Positions 1-11,100 of a stretch of 64,000 bases of DNA are shown here, piece after piece; position 1 is the first letter of the stretch; each line of letters begins with the position of its first letter. A program made the translations under genes and the position numbers. The DNA lies in assembly GCF_009730915.1 (NCBI RefSeq), contig NC_052474.1, positions 4,189,501 to 4,253,500 on the forward strand, given 5' to 3'. The notes below the pieces were generated by a model. The model was not told the origin of the DNA, searched no databases, and worked only from the letters and a program-made list of their open reading frames with translations. The DNA is from Dioscorea cayenensis subsp. rotundata. Lineage: Eukaryota; Streptophyta; Magnoliopsida; Dioscoreales; Dioscoreaceae.

Positions 1-168
1 ATTAAGATTAATTAAAAAATTATATTTTATTTTTTTGGTATCTTTAAAAATAATATAAAATATTTTTTTTTTCACAAAATTAAAAAGAAACATTTTTTAT
101 GATTATTTATTTATGGAGGCCATGGATTGGAGTCGGGATCTCGTTCGGGTGCTCGGAGAGAGGCGAGT

Positions 169-1914
169 ATGGCGCAGCGGAGGGCGGCGGCGGGGCGGCC
201 GTCCGGAACCGACGGCTCCGACTTCTCCTACCGCATGGTCGTCGACCCCAGTGAGTTCTAATGATGTCTGAAATCATTCCCCCTTCTTGTTTTTGAATCC
301 CTCTTTCTCCTTAATTTTAATGCTAGGGTATACCAAGGTGGCCGAAGGAAAGTCTCGTCTCCGGATCCTGATCGCTGCCCAGGTATCACAAGCTGTTCTG
401 AATTTGTTGTTTTTTTTTCTTTTTCCTCGAAATCAATTATCATAGATTGGAAAAGTTGGTTTTTTTTTTGTTTGGCATGCGATTGAACCCTCATTTGGAT
501 TTTTATGAATTGAGCCCTATTTTATGTCGCTAGATATCTAAGAATTCAAATTCCACAGAATCCAGTCTGGAAATGCACAACAAAAAAGCACTTTTTTCCG
601 TGTTGGTTCTTAGGTGGGTGTTTATTCTCCTCTGAAATTTGTTTGAATTTTTTCGAATTGCAGGGTGTCAGTTTGGTGTTGGCCTCTTTATTGGTGTTTT
701 TGGCTGCGTCACAAGAAAGGAGCTTTGATAATTTTGCTATTATAACAATTTCAATTGGATTCATATCTCTTTTAATTGGAGAAATAGGTTTGTTTTAGAT
801 TTCTTCAGTGTTCTCTTCATAATTGTTAAGTGCTTCATAAATTGTTGTTCATATAAGGTTGTCTTTGAATTGGAAGGTCAAAGGCGTAGCCATGTGAATT
901 TGTTGAGGTTGTATGTCAGTGCATCATCTATTGCAACTGCACTTTCAGTTGCCTGTATCATTCGGAGCAACTTGTTCTTTGAGGTATTATATAAACTATT
1001 CATGCAAAGATAAGTTATGGGGGTTTTTTTTTCCCAATCTGAGAGTTTATGGCTTTGCTGATGGTAAGACGTTATACTAGTTGGTAATTAGCACATTATC
1101 TAGTATGTTTGTTTACTTTGTATTTTTGATGCAGATTATTTTGTGAAGAATAAGACGCATGATGAGACCTTTAGTTTATGAACTTATCTCTGTTAGCCAA
1201 ATGGGGATTGACTGATAAGTACTGTCTTATTAGTCATTTTGGTGGCAAATTGTGCTGTGGAATTCAGCTTGAATGTTTCTATAAATTCTTGTGCCACCAA
1301 CTGCTTTATACAGTTTCTCTTATTTGAACTCAATATAAACCTTCGACTCTATTGTTACAACAGATGTGGTCTGTTCCCTTGTTTGATGAACATAACTGCT
1401 TTAGTGGCAGCAGATTTAATTTTTTTTTTTATTTGTTTATAAGTGATATTTGCTTTTCTCCGCATCTCCTGCATCACTATTGGTTCTTGGCACATGATAA
1501 GCTATCATTATTTCATTAATCTCTAACATATTTGGCCATTCGTTTGTATAATTTTATGCAGATTAAGGCTGATGTTAATTAAAATTTATTTAATCTACTA
1601 AGTTCTACCTGCTTCAATACATGATGGCTGTTGAATCAACTAATGTTTTTGCTGCTATTTTATTTCTTCCTAGGTTATTCAGCATCAGAGCATAGCAGGT
1701 GCCAAAACATATGAGCTGGTTGAGGCTGCTCGCATTTTATTTGGTGAGGGCTAGATACATAATCTCAAACAAATATTTCAGTACTAGGATTCTCTTAACA
1801 TGCTTGCCTGCCTTTTTTATTTTCTTCGTCTTAACAGGTATTTTGCTGCAAGTTTTTGTGATTATCACAACTATCAGCCTGGTGCACAACATGTCACCAA
1901 AAAGAGCTTCCTGA
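169..1914 (+). CDS. Jagunal-like membrane protein, six exons
   Basis: Exons 169-250, 327-382, 664-787, 877-983, 1674-1743 and 1838-1914, all with GT-AG borders and phases that agree, give a 171-residue protein. The N-terminus holds GRPSGTDGSDF; the GTDGSDF core is also found at the start of animal Jagunal (JAGN1), an ER membrane protein, which is why I name it so. Four hydrophobic segments lie near residues 47-61, 70-88, 100-116 and 147-164, and the tail ends NMSPKRAS. From memory it closely resembles a short plant protein of unknown function (Arabidopsis At5g51510 type). Animal Jagunal acts in ER organisation and the secretory pathway; a similar plant role is inferred only. The start at 169 is the first ATG after a GC-rich leader. 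The 690-bp intron 4 contains only chance ORFs. Confidence 0.85.
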
Positions 1915-2446
1915 GCGCAATCTTGGCTCTCTAAATATTTACGTTGGTTCACAAAAACATGAAGATGTTGTGCCAAGCACTAAATCCTGTTTGCAGATTT
2001 CTAGTCTCAGAATCAGGGTTCCATCTGTCTGAAACTCATATGCTGACCAAAGAATATTGTACTATAAAGATTTTGTATCTTCTCTACATCATTTTCAAAT
2101 TTCTGAAACAGATGTGCTTGTTCTCCCTGGTTTGATGAAGTTTTGAGTAAACAATAATTAAGTTATTGTAATTATTGCTTTCTGCAGAATATGCTATTCA
2201 AAATAATTCATGTCTAGGTCTTCAGGCAGCAAAATACACAGCAACAAAATCCTTGATGCAAACAGGGACATTTTATTAGCCCTCAGAAGTTCTTATTACA
2301 CCATCAATCAAATAGGAATGTTACAATGAAAGCATAAACAAACTGATATCATATTAACTGAAAATTTGAGGGAAAAAGTATAAATTAAAACCCTAGAAAG
2401 TTCATACTCCAGTTTAATGCTCCAGCTTCCAAACCATCAATCAAAA
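1915..2446. other. Intergenic spacer between convergent genes
   Basis: This AT-rich spacer separates the stop codons of the Jagunal-like gene (+) and the EF-G gene (-), so both 3' UTRs must lie here. I see no further gene or repeat. Confidence 0.7.
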
Positions 2447-5400
2447 CTAAGCTGAAACAGTCTCTTGTTTCGAGGAGAGCTGGTTTTGAATGTGTTGAGG
2501 AACAACGTCAAACTTGGCCAGCTGCATTGTGTAGGATGCTCGCCCTTTCGTCATCCCTCGGAGAGTGCTCACATACTGGAACATCTCGGCCAGAGGCACC
2601 AATGCATCAACTACCTGCATTTCCAAAATTATCCATGAGTCCTCATTTTGGTTAATTTAACAAGTGTTTTTGTAGGATTTTACATACCTTGAGACCGCCA
2701 GGTTTATCACCAAAATTGTTAATCTGGCCTCTTCTTGAGTTCAGATCACCAATAACATCACCCAAGTGCTCTTCGGGGGTGACGACTTCAACCTTCATGA
2801 TAGGCTCCAGCAATTTTGGAGCAGCCTTCCTCATTCCGTCGCGGAAAGCACCTCTTGCTGCCAGCTGAAATGCCAAGACACTGGAATCGACATCATGGTA
2901 AGAACCATCAACTAGTACGGCTCGAACATCGACAACGGGATAGCCAGCTAGAACACCGTTGGACATGCATTCCTCCAATCCCTTCATCACTCCTGGTATG
3001 TATTCTTTTGGCACTACCCCACCCTTTATTTCACTCTTGAATTCATACCCACTTCCTGCTTCCAAAGGCTCAAACCTCACTGTGATGTCTGCAAACTGCC
3101 CTGCACCGCCAGATTGCTTCTTGTGGATGTATTGCACTTCTGAGACTCTTGAGATGCTTTCTCTGTAGTTGACTTGAGGGGCACCGACATTTGCCTCAAC
3201 CTGTGAATGCAGTTAGAAGAATTAAGTCCGAGCAAAGACAATTGCAAAGAAACTAAATCATTGAAGAAGTCACTCTAGAATATATATGCATCAACACTGA
3301 CTTTGAATTCCCTTTTCAGTCGATCGACAATAATCTCAAGATGCAACTCTCCCATTCCTTCAATGACTGTCTGGTTGATTTCCTCATCTCTTGAAAAGTG
3401 AAAGGATGGATCTTCTTGAGCCAGCTTGATTAGTCCAACTGCCATTTTATCAACATCCGCTTTTGTCTTGGGTTCTATTGCAACCTTAATAACAGGATCC
3501 GGAAAGTCCATTCTTTCAAGCACTATAGGTTTCTCTGGATCACATAGTGTTTCACCAGTTATTGTATCTTTCAAGCCCGCAAGAGCAATAATATCACCTG
3601 TCAGAGCTGATTTAATGTCTTCTCTACTGTTTGCATGCATCTCTAGAAGTCTACCTATTCTTTCTTTCTTCCCTTTGTTCGAGTTGAGGACATAAGACCC
3701 GGCAGATAATGTTCCTGAATATACTCTCACAAATGTAAGGGATCCCACAAATGGATCACTCATGATCTTGAAAGCCAGTCCTGCAAATGGTTCATTATCA
3801 CCTGGCAGTCTCTCAATAGTCAATTCAGGATTGTCAGGATCAGAACCCTTCATTGGTGGCAAGTCAATAGGTGAAGGCAAATAATCAACAACAGCATCAA
3901 GCAACGGTTGCACTCCTTTATTTTTAAATGCAGAACCACATAAAACTGGCACAAAATTACCAGCTATAGTTCCTTTTCTAATTAATCGTTTAAGAGTTTC
4001 CACATCAGGTTCAACTCCTTCCAGATAGTTTTCCATGGCGCTATCATCTAACTCAACTACAGTTTCTATCATCAGCGTTCTGTATTCTTGAGCCAATTCC
4101 TGGAGGTCAGCAGGTATATCCTCATATACAAATTTTGCACCTAATTCCTCACCAGACCAGATTACAGCTTGCATTCTTACGAGGTCAACAATTCCCCGGA
4201 AACTATCTTCTGAGCCAATTGGTAGCTGGAGAACAAGGGGTTTCGCTCCCAGGTTTGTGACAATCATGTCCCTTGTTCTAAAAAAATTCGCTCCAAGACG
4301 GTCCATTTTATTGACGAAACAGATTCTTGGAACACCATACCTATCGGCTTGTCTCCAAACAGTTTCAGATTGTGGTTCAACACCAGCCACACTGTCAAAC
4401 AAGCATATAGCACCATCCAAGACTCTGAGAGCTCGCTCCACTTCAAGTGTGAAATCAACATGGCCAGGAGTGTCGATAATGTTTATTCTGTGATTGTTCC
4501 AAAAGGTGGTAGTTGCTGCAGAGGTTATGGTGATGCCTCTTTCCTGTTCTTGTTCCATCCAGTCCATTGTGGCTGTTCCTTCGTGGACCTCACCAATTTT
4601 GTAATTCCGACCAGTGTAGTAGAGAATTCTCTCTGTTGTTGTAGTTTTTCCTGCATCTATGTGAGCCATTATTCCAATATTACGGTAGTCCTTCAATGGT
4701 ATTGCACGTTTTGAATCTGGAAAGCCAAAAAGAAAGAAAGAAAAAGCCCTTAAATGAGAAAAAACCTTCCAATGAATTTCACAGTAGGTTAGCATAAACA
4801 AACAAAATGATGGCAATGAAAGGAAAGAGAGTTGCACACAGACAATAAATAAATATAACCAAAGAATAAAGAACATTTTATTACTACCACGAAATGATGC
4901 TGATCAGTTTCCATGTTATAAAAGAACTCCAAGATACAGCACAAAAGGAACAGAAGCTTATAAGTTTCCATGATAGTAAAGAATGACAAGATAAGTTCAA
5001 ACGAGATAGAGTTAGAATGTTGACTGTCATAGCTAATTATAGACAGATATAAAAGAGCTAACCAGTAAAAATACTAAATGAGGTACCGGATTTCAACTCC
5101 AAGCTCTTCAAACTGTCAGACCACATAAGAAACACGCATACATATCAAAACACAAGCATAGATCCCTTGACTATTCTTTTCTTTTCTTATTCTTCTTCTT
5201 CTTCTTTTTTTTTTTCTCAAAGAACCAATGATCAGCAAGAATCAAACAGGGCTAAATGGCTACTATGCAATCATAAGAACTTGAAGCTACAACATTTATA
5301 TGAACAATTATCCACATGTATTTATCTATAAATCATTGATAAAAAAAAAAAGCATCTTCTATGCCAAAGCATCACCCACAGTCAATTCATGCTCACTAAG

Positions 5401-5878
5401 TCTAAATATTTATAAAGATTAGCTCATGCATTTCAACAAAACAAGCAAAATTCATCATGGCATCAACACAATTTGGAGACTGAGAACATAAATAACTAGA
5501 AAAATTACAACCGTCATTTACGCAAACATCTTGTATGCAAGACTACAACTTGACATCACCAACCAACAATTCCAATCAAAGACCACAATCAAAAGCCACA
5601 GCACAGTGAACTCACGGAATCAAAACATAAACTAGAAAAAGGATAAAGATTTCACCATCCCCCGCCATGGCGACAACGGAGAGCTTCCTCCGGTGTTCCT
5701 GAGAGGCCGTAAGCTTAGACCTCGATCTGAGACGGAGGCCAGCGCCAAGGAAACCAGAAGCCAAGGCCCCTCGGGGTTGAGCAGAGGCCAAGAAACAGAA
5801 GCGACGGGAGGAGGGAAGAAAAGGAGGTTGGACACGGTGGCCGCAAGAGGCCGTGACTCTAATGGTCTCTCCGGCCAT
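2447..5878 (-). CDS. SCO1: Chloroplast elongation factor G (cpEF-G), four exons
   Basis: Exons on the minus strand are 5656-5878, 3302-4716, 2688-3200 and 2447-2614, with GT-AG borders and phases 1, 0 and 0. They give 772 residues, against about 783 in Arabidopsis SCO1. Residues 1 to about 70 form a Ser/Arg/Ala-rich plastid transit peptide. Then come the translational GTPase motifs: P-loop AHIDAGKT (about 92-99), RGITI switch I (about 134-138), DTPGH (about 156-160) and NKMD (about 210-213), followed by EF-G domains II to V ending [15 protein letters not shown]. The protein drives ribosome translocation in plastids; loss of SCO1 impairs chloroplast development in seedlings. I chose the ATG at 5878 because MAGETIRV lines up with the SCO1 start; an in-frame ATG at 5992 would add 38 charged residues. 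Intron 1 is 939 bp. Confidence 0.96.
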
Positions 5879-6910
5879 TGCTTCGAGCTTCGCTCTTTCT
5901 GCTCGCTTGCTCTGTTTGCTCTCCGGCTTACCTTCACTCTTTGCGCTGTTGCGCGGAAGGATAATGAAGGCTACAAGACCTGGCTTTACCACATTTAGCG
6001 ACTGAGAAAATTAAGTTTTATTTTATTTTCCAAATATTATTATATATGTGAGTATATTATTTTACAGAAACACACCCTATCCCTATCCAGAGTTTAAAAT
6101 ATTAGATCAGACTCAGTTTTCATTTATTTATTTATATAATTTTTTTTTTTAAAAAAAATTGTGGACAAACTAGATCACTATATTTGATATGTATCAAATA
6201 GTTGATTTCATCTCTCCAGATTTATAAAATAAAGAGAATTTTTGAGATGTTTTTAAAAAATTCTGTAAGTCACTTAAACTTTCATATTTGTCTATTTTTT
6301 TTTTCCATTCCTACATAGAAGACATTTGTCACCACTTCAAAAGAAAAATAATAATAATAATGTATCACATGGGTATTTTGAACTAAATATTTGTTTTTAA
6401 AATATTATGCTAATATATATATATATATATATATATTTATGAACATAGAATCATGAATTGCTGTTTTGCTTTGCATGCACATATTTTTCTAAGGAATCCA
6501 TACCATGTACTTAATAGTACCTTCATATTTTAATTTATTTCATAAAAGGGATATATATATATATATATATATTTGGTGGAAATGCGTGGCATGATGTGTA
6601 ACAGGTGCAGAAGGCTTGGAAGGCTCCACGTCTAGTGTTATCTTATCCACAAAATGGACTTCATTCTTCACCTCAAAGCCCTCAAATGCATGCAACGGAT
6701 AGGATTGAAATGAACTGGGCTGTCTCTTAGCTTAATTGTTCATCAGTTCACAACCACAGCACTAGTTCTCGCTGGACTAATCCAATCCAGAAATCTAAAA
6801 ACTCAAAAAGCCATTTCATTTGGCTTGAATTAAATGGAGAATAAAAATATTACATAAAAAATGTAATAGAGAGCATATGCTCATGCTGTTTTAATCAACA
6901 TCAACCTGGA
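5879..6910. other. EF-G upstream region and AT-rich spacer
   Basis: The first ~120 bases should hold the EF-G 5' UTR and core promoter. The rest is AT-rich with (TA)n runs at about 6411-6435 and 6551-6572. I see no gene. Confidence 0.6.
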
Positions 6911-6924
6911 AAGATACTTGGCTT

Positions 6925-8622
6925 TTTTTTTTTTTGGAAGAAAGAGCAAAAGCTCAAACAAAGGCTAAAAGGTAAAATGTCGTAAGGAGCACATGTCGTC
7001 AAGCCATTGGGGCCGGTCTAGCCCTTGAAAAAATAAAAATAGTTGAATGCTATTTCTGTCGAAGGTTGCCAAAGCATCCGCAATTTCATTTTCCTCCTTA
7101 GGTATAGATTCAATATATAGGTGAGGGAAGAAAACCAGGTTCCTTTTAAGTATCTGATATTCATCTTTGATATGCCACGGAGTACACACGTTGAAATTCT
7201 TTAGGAGCTGAGCAACACCAGCACAGTCACAGAAAAGGCAAGAAAGAAGCCATCCATTCGAAATACAAAATTGCAAAGCGAGGTTGATGGTTGCGAACTT
7301 AGCCATGATGGGAGAAGAGGTCACTGCATCTTTGGCACCTGCAATCAAAATGTGGTTCATATTAGATAAGATGATGAAACCCAGGCTCGAAGACCTAGAT
7401 TCCTCACACCACGAAGCATCAGTGAAGATAGTTATGGATTTGTTTAAATGAGAAGTTTTGGGGAACTCCCTGAAGGTGTATGTGGAGCGGTTGTAGCACA
7501 CAATCCACGTGTTAGGAACAATTGAACTGAAGTTGATCGGTCTATTATTGAAGATTAAGTTGCATCTAGATTTCCAGATGATCCAGGCCACAAAAGCAAT
7601 AAATGCCTTAGCACGCAGGTCAACATCTCTACCATAAATATTCTTTAAAAGCCAGCTGTTGAATTAAGAGCATGTATATCATTTTGATTCCAGCTAATCC
7701 TAGCAAACACATCTTGCCAGTAGTGTCTAATTTTGCAACAATTCCAAATCAAGTGCTCAGCAGATTCATCAGCAAGTCCATACAAAGGGCAAGTTATCTT
7801 AGGGCCAATATTGAGCTGATATAAGTATTCCCCCGTGGAGAGTCTCCTGTGTGCAAGCTTCAAGAGAAAAATTTTAACTCGCGGAAGAGTAGGGAGTTTC
7901 CAAATTATCAACCAGCTCAGCCAAGGGGTTTCAGTAATATTTGAACTAGAAGCATGCTCATAGACTGAAGAAGCTATAGAAACTTTGTAAGAAAGGAATC
8001 TCCAGACCCAAAGATTGGAACCACCCTCAATATTTAAATTCTCGAAACAGTTCCAATTAAAATTGTTACCAAACAAGCTTATGAGGGAGGCAGAGAAAAA
8101 ACCATTAGTCTCTAAGAGATTAGAGAACAGTAAATCCTCAGGATTATCAATTGACATATTTAAAAAAGTAGGTTTTTTAGCAATAGGAAGATCGAAAATA
8201 CAGGAGTCATGCCAGAGATCAATGGTCGCAGGGTTGCAGAAAAGAAGCTTGATGTTTGGCCTAAGAAAGTTAGCTATGTTACAAATGGATTTGTAAAACC
8301 AATAGGAATTAAAAATACGATTCGGGTTCCAAAGATGCCAACCATGGTATTTAAATTTGAAAATATTGACCCAATTTTGTTATCGGAGTTAAGAATGGAG
8401 AAAACATTTTTGGCCATAAGAGAGTGCTTTACATATCTAAGATTCCAAATTCCCAAGCCCCCCTCAGATTTATTTTTTGCGATTCCTAATTACATCCTTT
8501 CGGTTATAAACCTCCCCAATTCCATTCTGGACAGTATATCCAAACTTGCTAGGAATTTTCTTGGGGGTAGAACTGGCAACAATCATGGCTTTCATTCGGT
8601 TGGTTGGGCAGTTACTACACTT
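6925..8622 (-). mobile_element. 5'-truncated LINE (L1-like) with RNase H domain
   Basis: The insertion is flanked by a perfect 14-bp direct repeat, AAGATACTTGGCTT, at 6911-6924 and 8623-8636, and has a poly-T run (the minus-strand poly-A tail) at 6923-6935. Inside, on the minus strand, are pieces of ORF2: a GIWNLRYVKHSLMAKN stretch (8274-8456) after the reverse transcriptase; a zf-RVT region with CPLYGL..ESAEHLIWNC (7645-8157); and an RNase H-like domain with FTDASW, CDCAGVAQLL and NEIADALA (6965-7591). The residue expected to be the catalytic Glu appears to be Lys (MAKFA). Frames are interrupted and the reverse transcriptase core is missing, so the copy is dead. The intact target duplication suggests a fairly young insertion. 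Confidence 0.9.
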
Positions 8623-8636
8623 AAGATACTTGGCTT

Positions 8637-9198
8637 GTTGAGGTGTCAACAAATATAATTAGAATAATAGTAATTTTCTTTCAATTTTGCAGAAATTTTA
8701 AAAATGACATCAATATCAACTACGCTAGTTGGACTTGGCCAGCCCAGGTCCAATATTGTAGATGGGCCGGACCAGTTCCTCAACCAAACTTGAAGTTGGT
8801 TTCTTCTTTTCTTTGAGAATAGTCTAATCCGAAATTGAGAAAGAAGTTAACTAGTTTTATTTGGTTTCCCTTTTGCCCCTTCAATTAGCTCTTGGGCCTT
8901 TATTGGGCCATGTTTTCCACTATACATGCACCTAATCCCAGAATTACATTTTCCAACTTGGATTCAATGTTTCAATTAATAAAGTGTTTACTATAGTCTA
9001 CTTATATATATTGTAACTCTGTCATTAACTATTATCAAGGCCATCTAATACAATCATTAAGGAATAACTATGGCTATGGAAAGACCAAACACAAGAGACA
9101 CACTAATATACCATCCAGTCTAATACTCACAAGATTTGCAATCATCCTTGCTATTAAAAAAAGGAAAAAAAAAAAAATCCAATCCTTGAAATGGAAAA
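8637..9198. other. Spacer without recognised gene
   Basis: AT-rich sequence between two LINE insertions. I see no ORF with plausible coding character. Confidence 0.5.
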
Positions 9199-9212
9199 CA
9201 TCATCTAATCAG

Positions 9213-9744
9213 AATTATTTTGCCCTGACCCTCAAGCAGTCCCAAAACTCCAAAAAAATCCCTTGAGTATATTTGGGGTCATTGAACAATGTCTCTTGAG
9301 ATCTTTAGCTAGAGTGATTACTTGGCATATTTGACTTGTAAGAAATAAATAATTTTAAATCAATATCCCTTATATCAGTTATTTAAAAATCATTCATATG
9401 TTTTTTTAGATGTTTGCATTTCCTGTAGTTAAAAAGCAAAAGTTGGATATTTTTGATATTGTAAAGAGAAGCATTTAGTTCTCAAAGCCTTCTACTATAG
9501 ATGAGGTTGACCCAAATGAGCAAGTTTCAAATGCAGTAGCCATGGAGCAGATATGAGCATGCACTTTACCATCTGCACCCGAGAAAGAGATCTGCTCTGT
9601 TTCATGAGTCCCTTATTTCTTCATTTTTGTTGTCTAATGTTTTCTTTTTTTCGATATTTATCTCCACTCTCAATAGAATATTGTTTTTTTAATTTTTTTA
9701 CTTATTTGTTATTTTAATAAATTCGCGGTTGATACACTTTTCTC

Positions 9745-9792
<48 letters not shown>

Positions 9793-9795
9793 TCT
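9213..9795 (+). mobile_element. LINE 3' end with (AAT)n tail and 14-bp target duplication
   Basis: A perfect 14-bp repeat, CATCATCTAATCAG, lies at 9199-9212 and 9796-9809. The insert ends on + with an AATAAATTCGCGGTTGATAC-type 3' terminus and an (AAT)n tail at about 9746-9793. Near 9290-9350 the frame reads WHIWLVRNK, the W-x-IW-x-x-RN motif typical of the end of plant LINE ORF2. The rest is decayed. It is a 5'-truncated LINE of about 583 bp. Confidence 0.8.
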
Positions 9796-9951
9796 CATCA
9801 TCTAATCAGGAACCTAAACTTCAAACATCACAACCTTCTTCATTCAAACACACAAACCAACAGATGCCATACAAGAGAAGCACTCCAACATCAGTTAATA
9901 CAACGATGAATATATAACTTGAAACTAGCTTTAATAGAGGGAAATAGAGGA

Positions 9952-10590
9952 TTAAGGATAAGAGGATTGAACACCAGCCATGCCATTGATAAGTGCCAAG
10001 GCATTGCTTGTAAGCTGAGCCACCTTCACAACTTGGCTTCTCACCTTATTCTCAGCACCTCCATTCTTGTTTCCATCGCTTGTGAATTCATTTATGCAGG
10101 TGTTCTCATCTGTCAGTGCAGCACTCACCCATGTTTGTATATCATTCATGTGAAGCTTCACATCCTTACCTCTAAGCTTTGCCATTTCATGCAGGGACTG
10201 TTTAAGCTCTTCCACAGAGTCTTGCAAGGTCTCCATGCAGTCACTCATGGCTTCTTCCTCTCTAGAACTCATTCCCCTGCTTTTTGACGTCGATCTAATC
10301 ATTGTTGATGTGCTTCTGGTGCTATCTAGGCTGACAGAGAGTGCAGCTTTAGCTAGTTGCTCAGTGCTTGTTTGGATTATGGGTGCATAAGAAGAGAGTG
10401 AACTGAAACAGAGCGTTGGGTAATCTGTTTTTGTGCATGATTTACGAATAAACTCCGCACTTGTACTTGTAGACATCTCACTTTGTGTGAGCCTTGCTGC
10501 AATGCAAGTTTGAGAATTAAGAACAAAGAGCAGAAGAGCTGCAAGAGCAGAGCAAGTGAACAATATACTGTTGATCATCTTACTTGCCAT
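9952..10590 (-). CDS. PMEI/invertase inhibitor-like protein, copy 1
   Basis: This single-exon gene encodes about 212 residues from the MASKM start. Members of the plant invertase/pectin methylesterase inhibitor family (PF04043) are secreted four-helix proteins that block pectin methylesterase or acid invertase in the cell wall. A signal peptide (about MASKM to CIAARL) comes first. Then the four family cysteines appear as two pairs: SCTKTDYPTLC, and DCMETL with ENTC. The C-terminal helix reads VAQLTSNALALING. Upstream in-frame ATGs at 10623 and 10641 lie only 27 and 9 bases from the TATA box at 10641-10650, probably at or before the transcription start, so I prefer 10590. It is the most diverged intact member of the local array; which enzyme it inhibits cannot be told. 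Confidence 0.9.
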   Translation of the reverse strand: MASKMINSILFTCSALAALLLFVLNSQTCIAARLTQSEMSTSTSAEFIRKSCTKTDYPTLCFSSLSSYAPIIQTSTEQLAKAALSVSLDSTRSTSTMIRSTSKSRGMSSREEEAMSDCMETLQDSVEELKQSLHEMAKLRGKDVKLHMNDIQTWVSAALTDENTCINEFTSDGNKNGGAENKVRSQVVKVAQLTSNALALINGMAGVQSSYP

Positions 10591-10640
10591 TCTCTTCAAG
10601 GTCTCTTGTTTGTGATGAACCATATGGAAGAAGAATGACA

Positions 10641-10650
10641 CCTATTTATA
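10641..10650 (-). promoter_or_regulatory. TATA box of PMEI copy 1
   Basis: TATAAATAGG read on the minus strand, 27 bases before the first in-frame ATG (10623). The same spacing is kept in every copy of the array. Confidence 0.75.
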
Positions 10651-10991
10651 GACTCTTTTTCAAGAATCTACTGAGGAATTAGCTGGGCACTCATTGGAAG
10701 GATGGTCAATGTTAGTTTAACTTCTCACAGTGATACATACACATCAATCTATTTCTTAACTTACTGTCTGCTCAAGTTGCATAGAGATGTGCTGAAAATG
10801 CACTGTTCTAATTAATTATTTGGGAGTTTGGTCAACTTGGGTATGCTTATCTCTCTATTACTGTCAAGATGGACCTATGAATTAGTCATATAAGAAATGA
10901 CAATGTAACCAAACAATTAATCCAGTCTTACAGTTGATTGTGGCTTAATTTCTAACTTCATCATGCTCTTGGTATTAATTTTACCTGAATT

Positions 10992-11100
10992 GATCATCTT
11001 GCTTGAAATCCTCTTCAATCCCTTTGTTTGCTGTGAAACCATATGGAAGAAAAAGAGACGATTATTTATAGACTCTTTTCTTAAGAGTCTACTGAAAAAT
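10992..11100 (-). pseudogene. Orphan PMEI promoter and 5' end
   Basis: This stretch matches the start of the PMEI copies. It has a TATA box (TATAAATAAT, 11061-11070), the conserved leader with CCATATGG, and the first codons up to the ATCATCTTGC (antisense) segment. The rest of the gene is absent. It sits in the upstream flank of copy 1 and looks like the remnant of a deleted or unequally recombined array member. Confidence 0.7.

Noticed and set aside
4264-4714. Plus-strand ORFs inside the EF-G gene
   Set aside because: Shadows of the well-conserved minus-strand EF-G exon.
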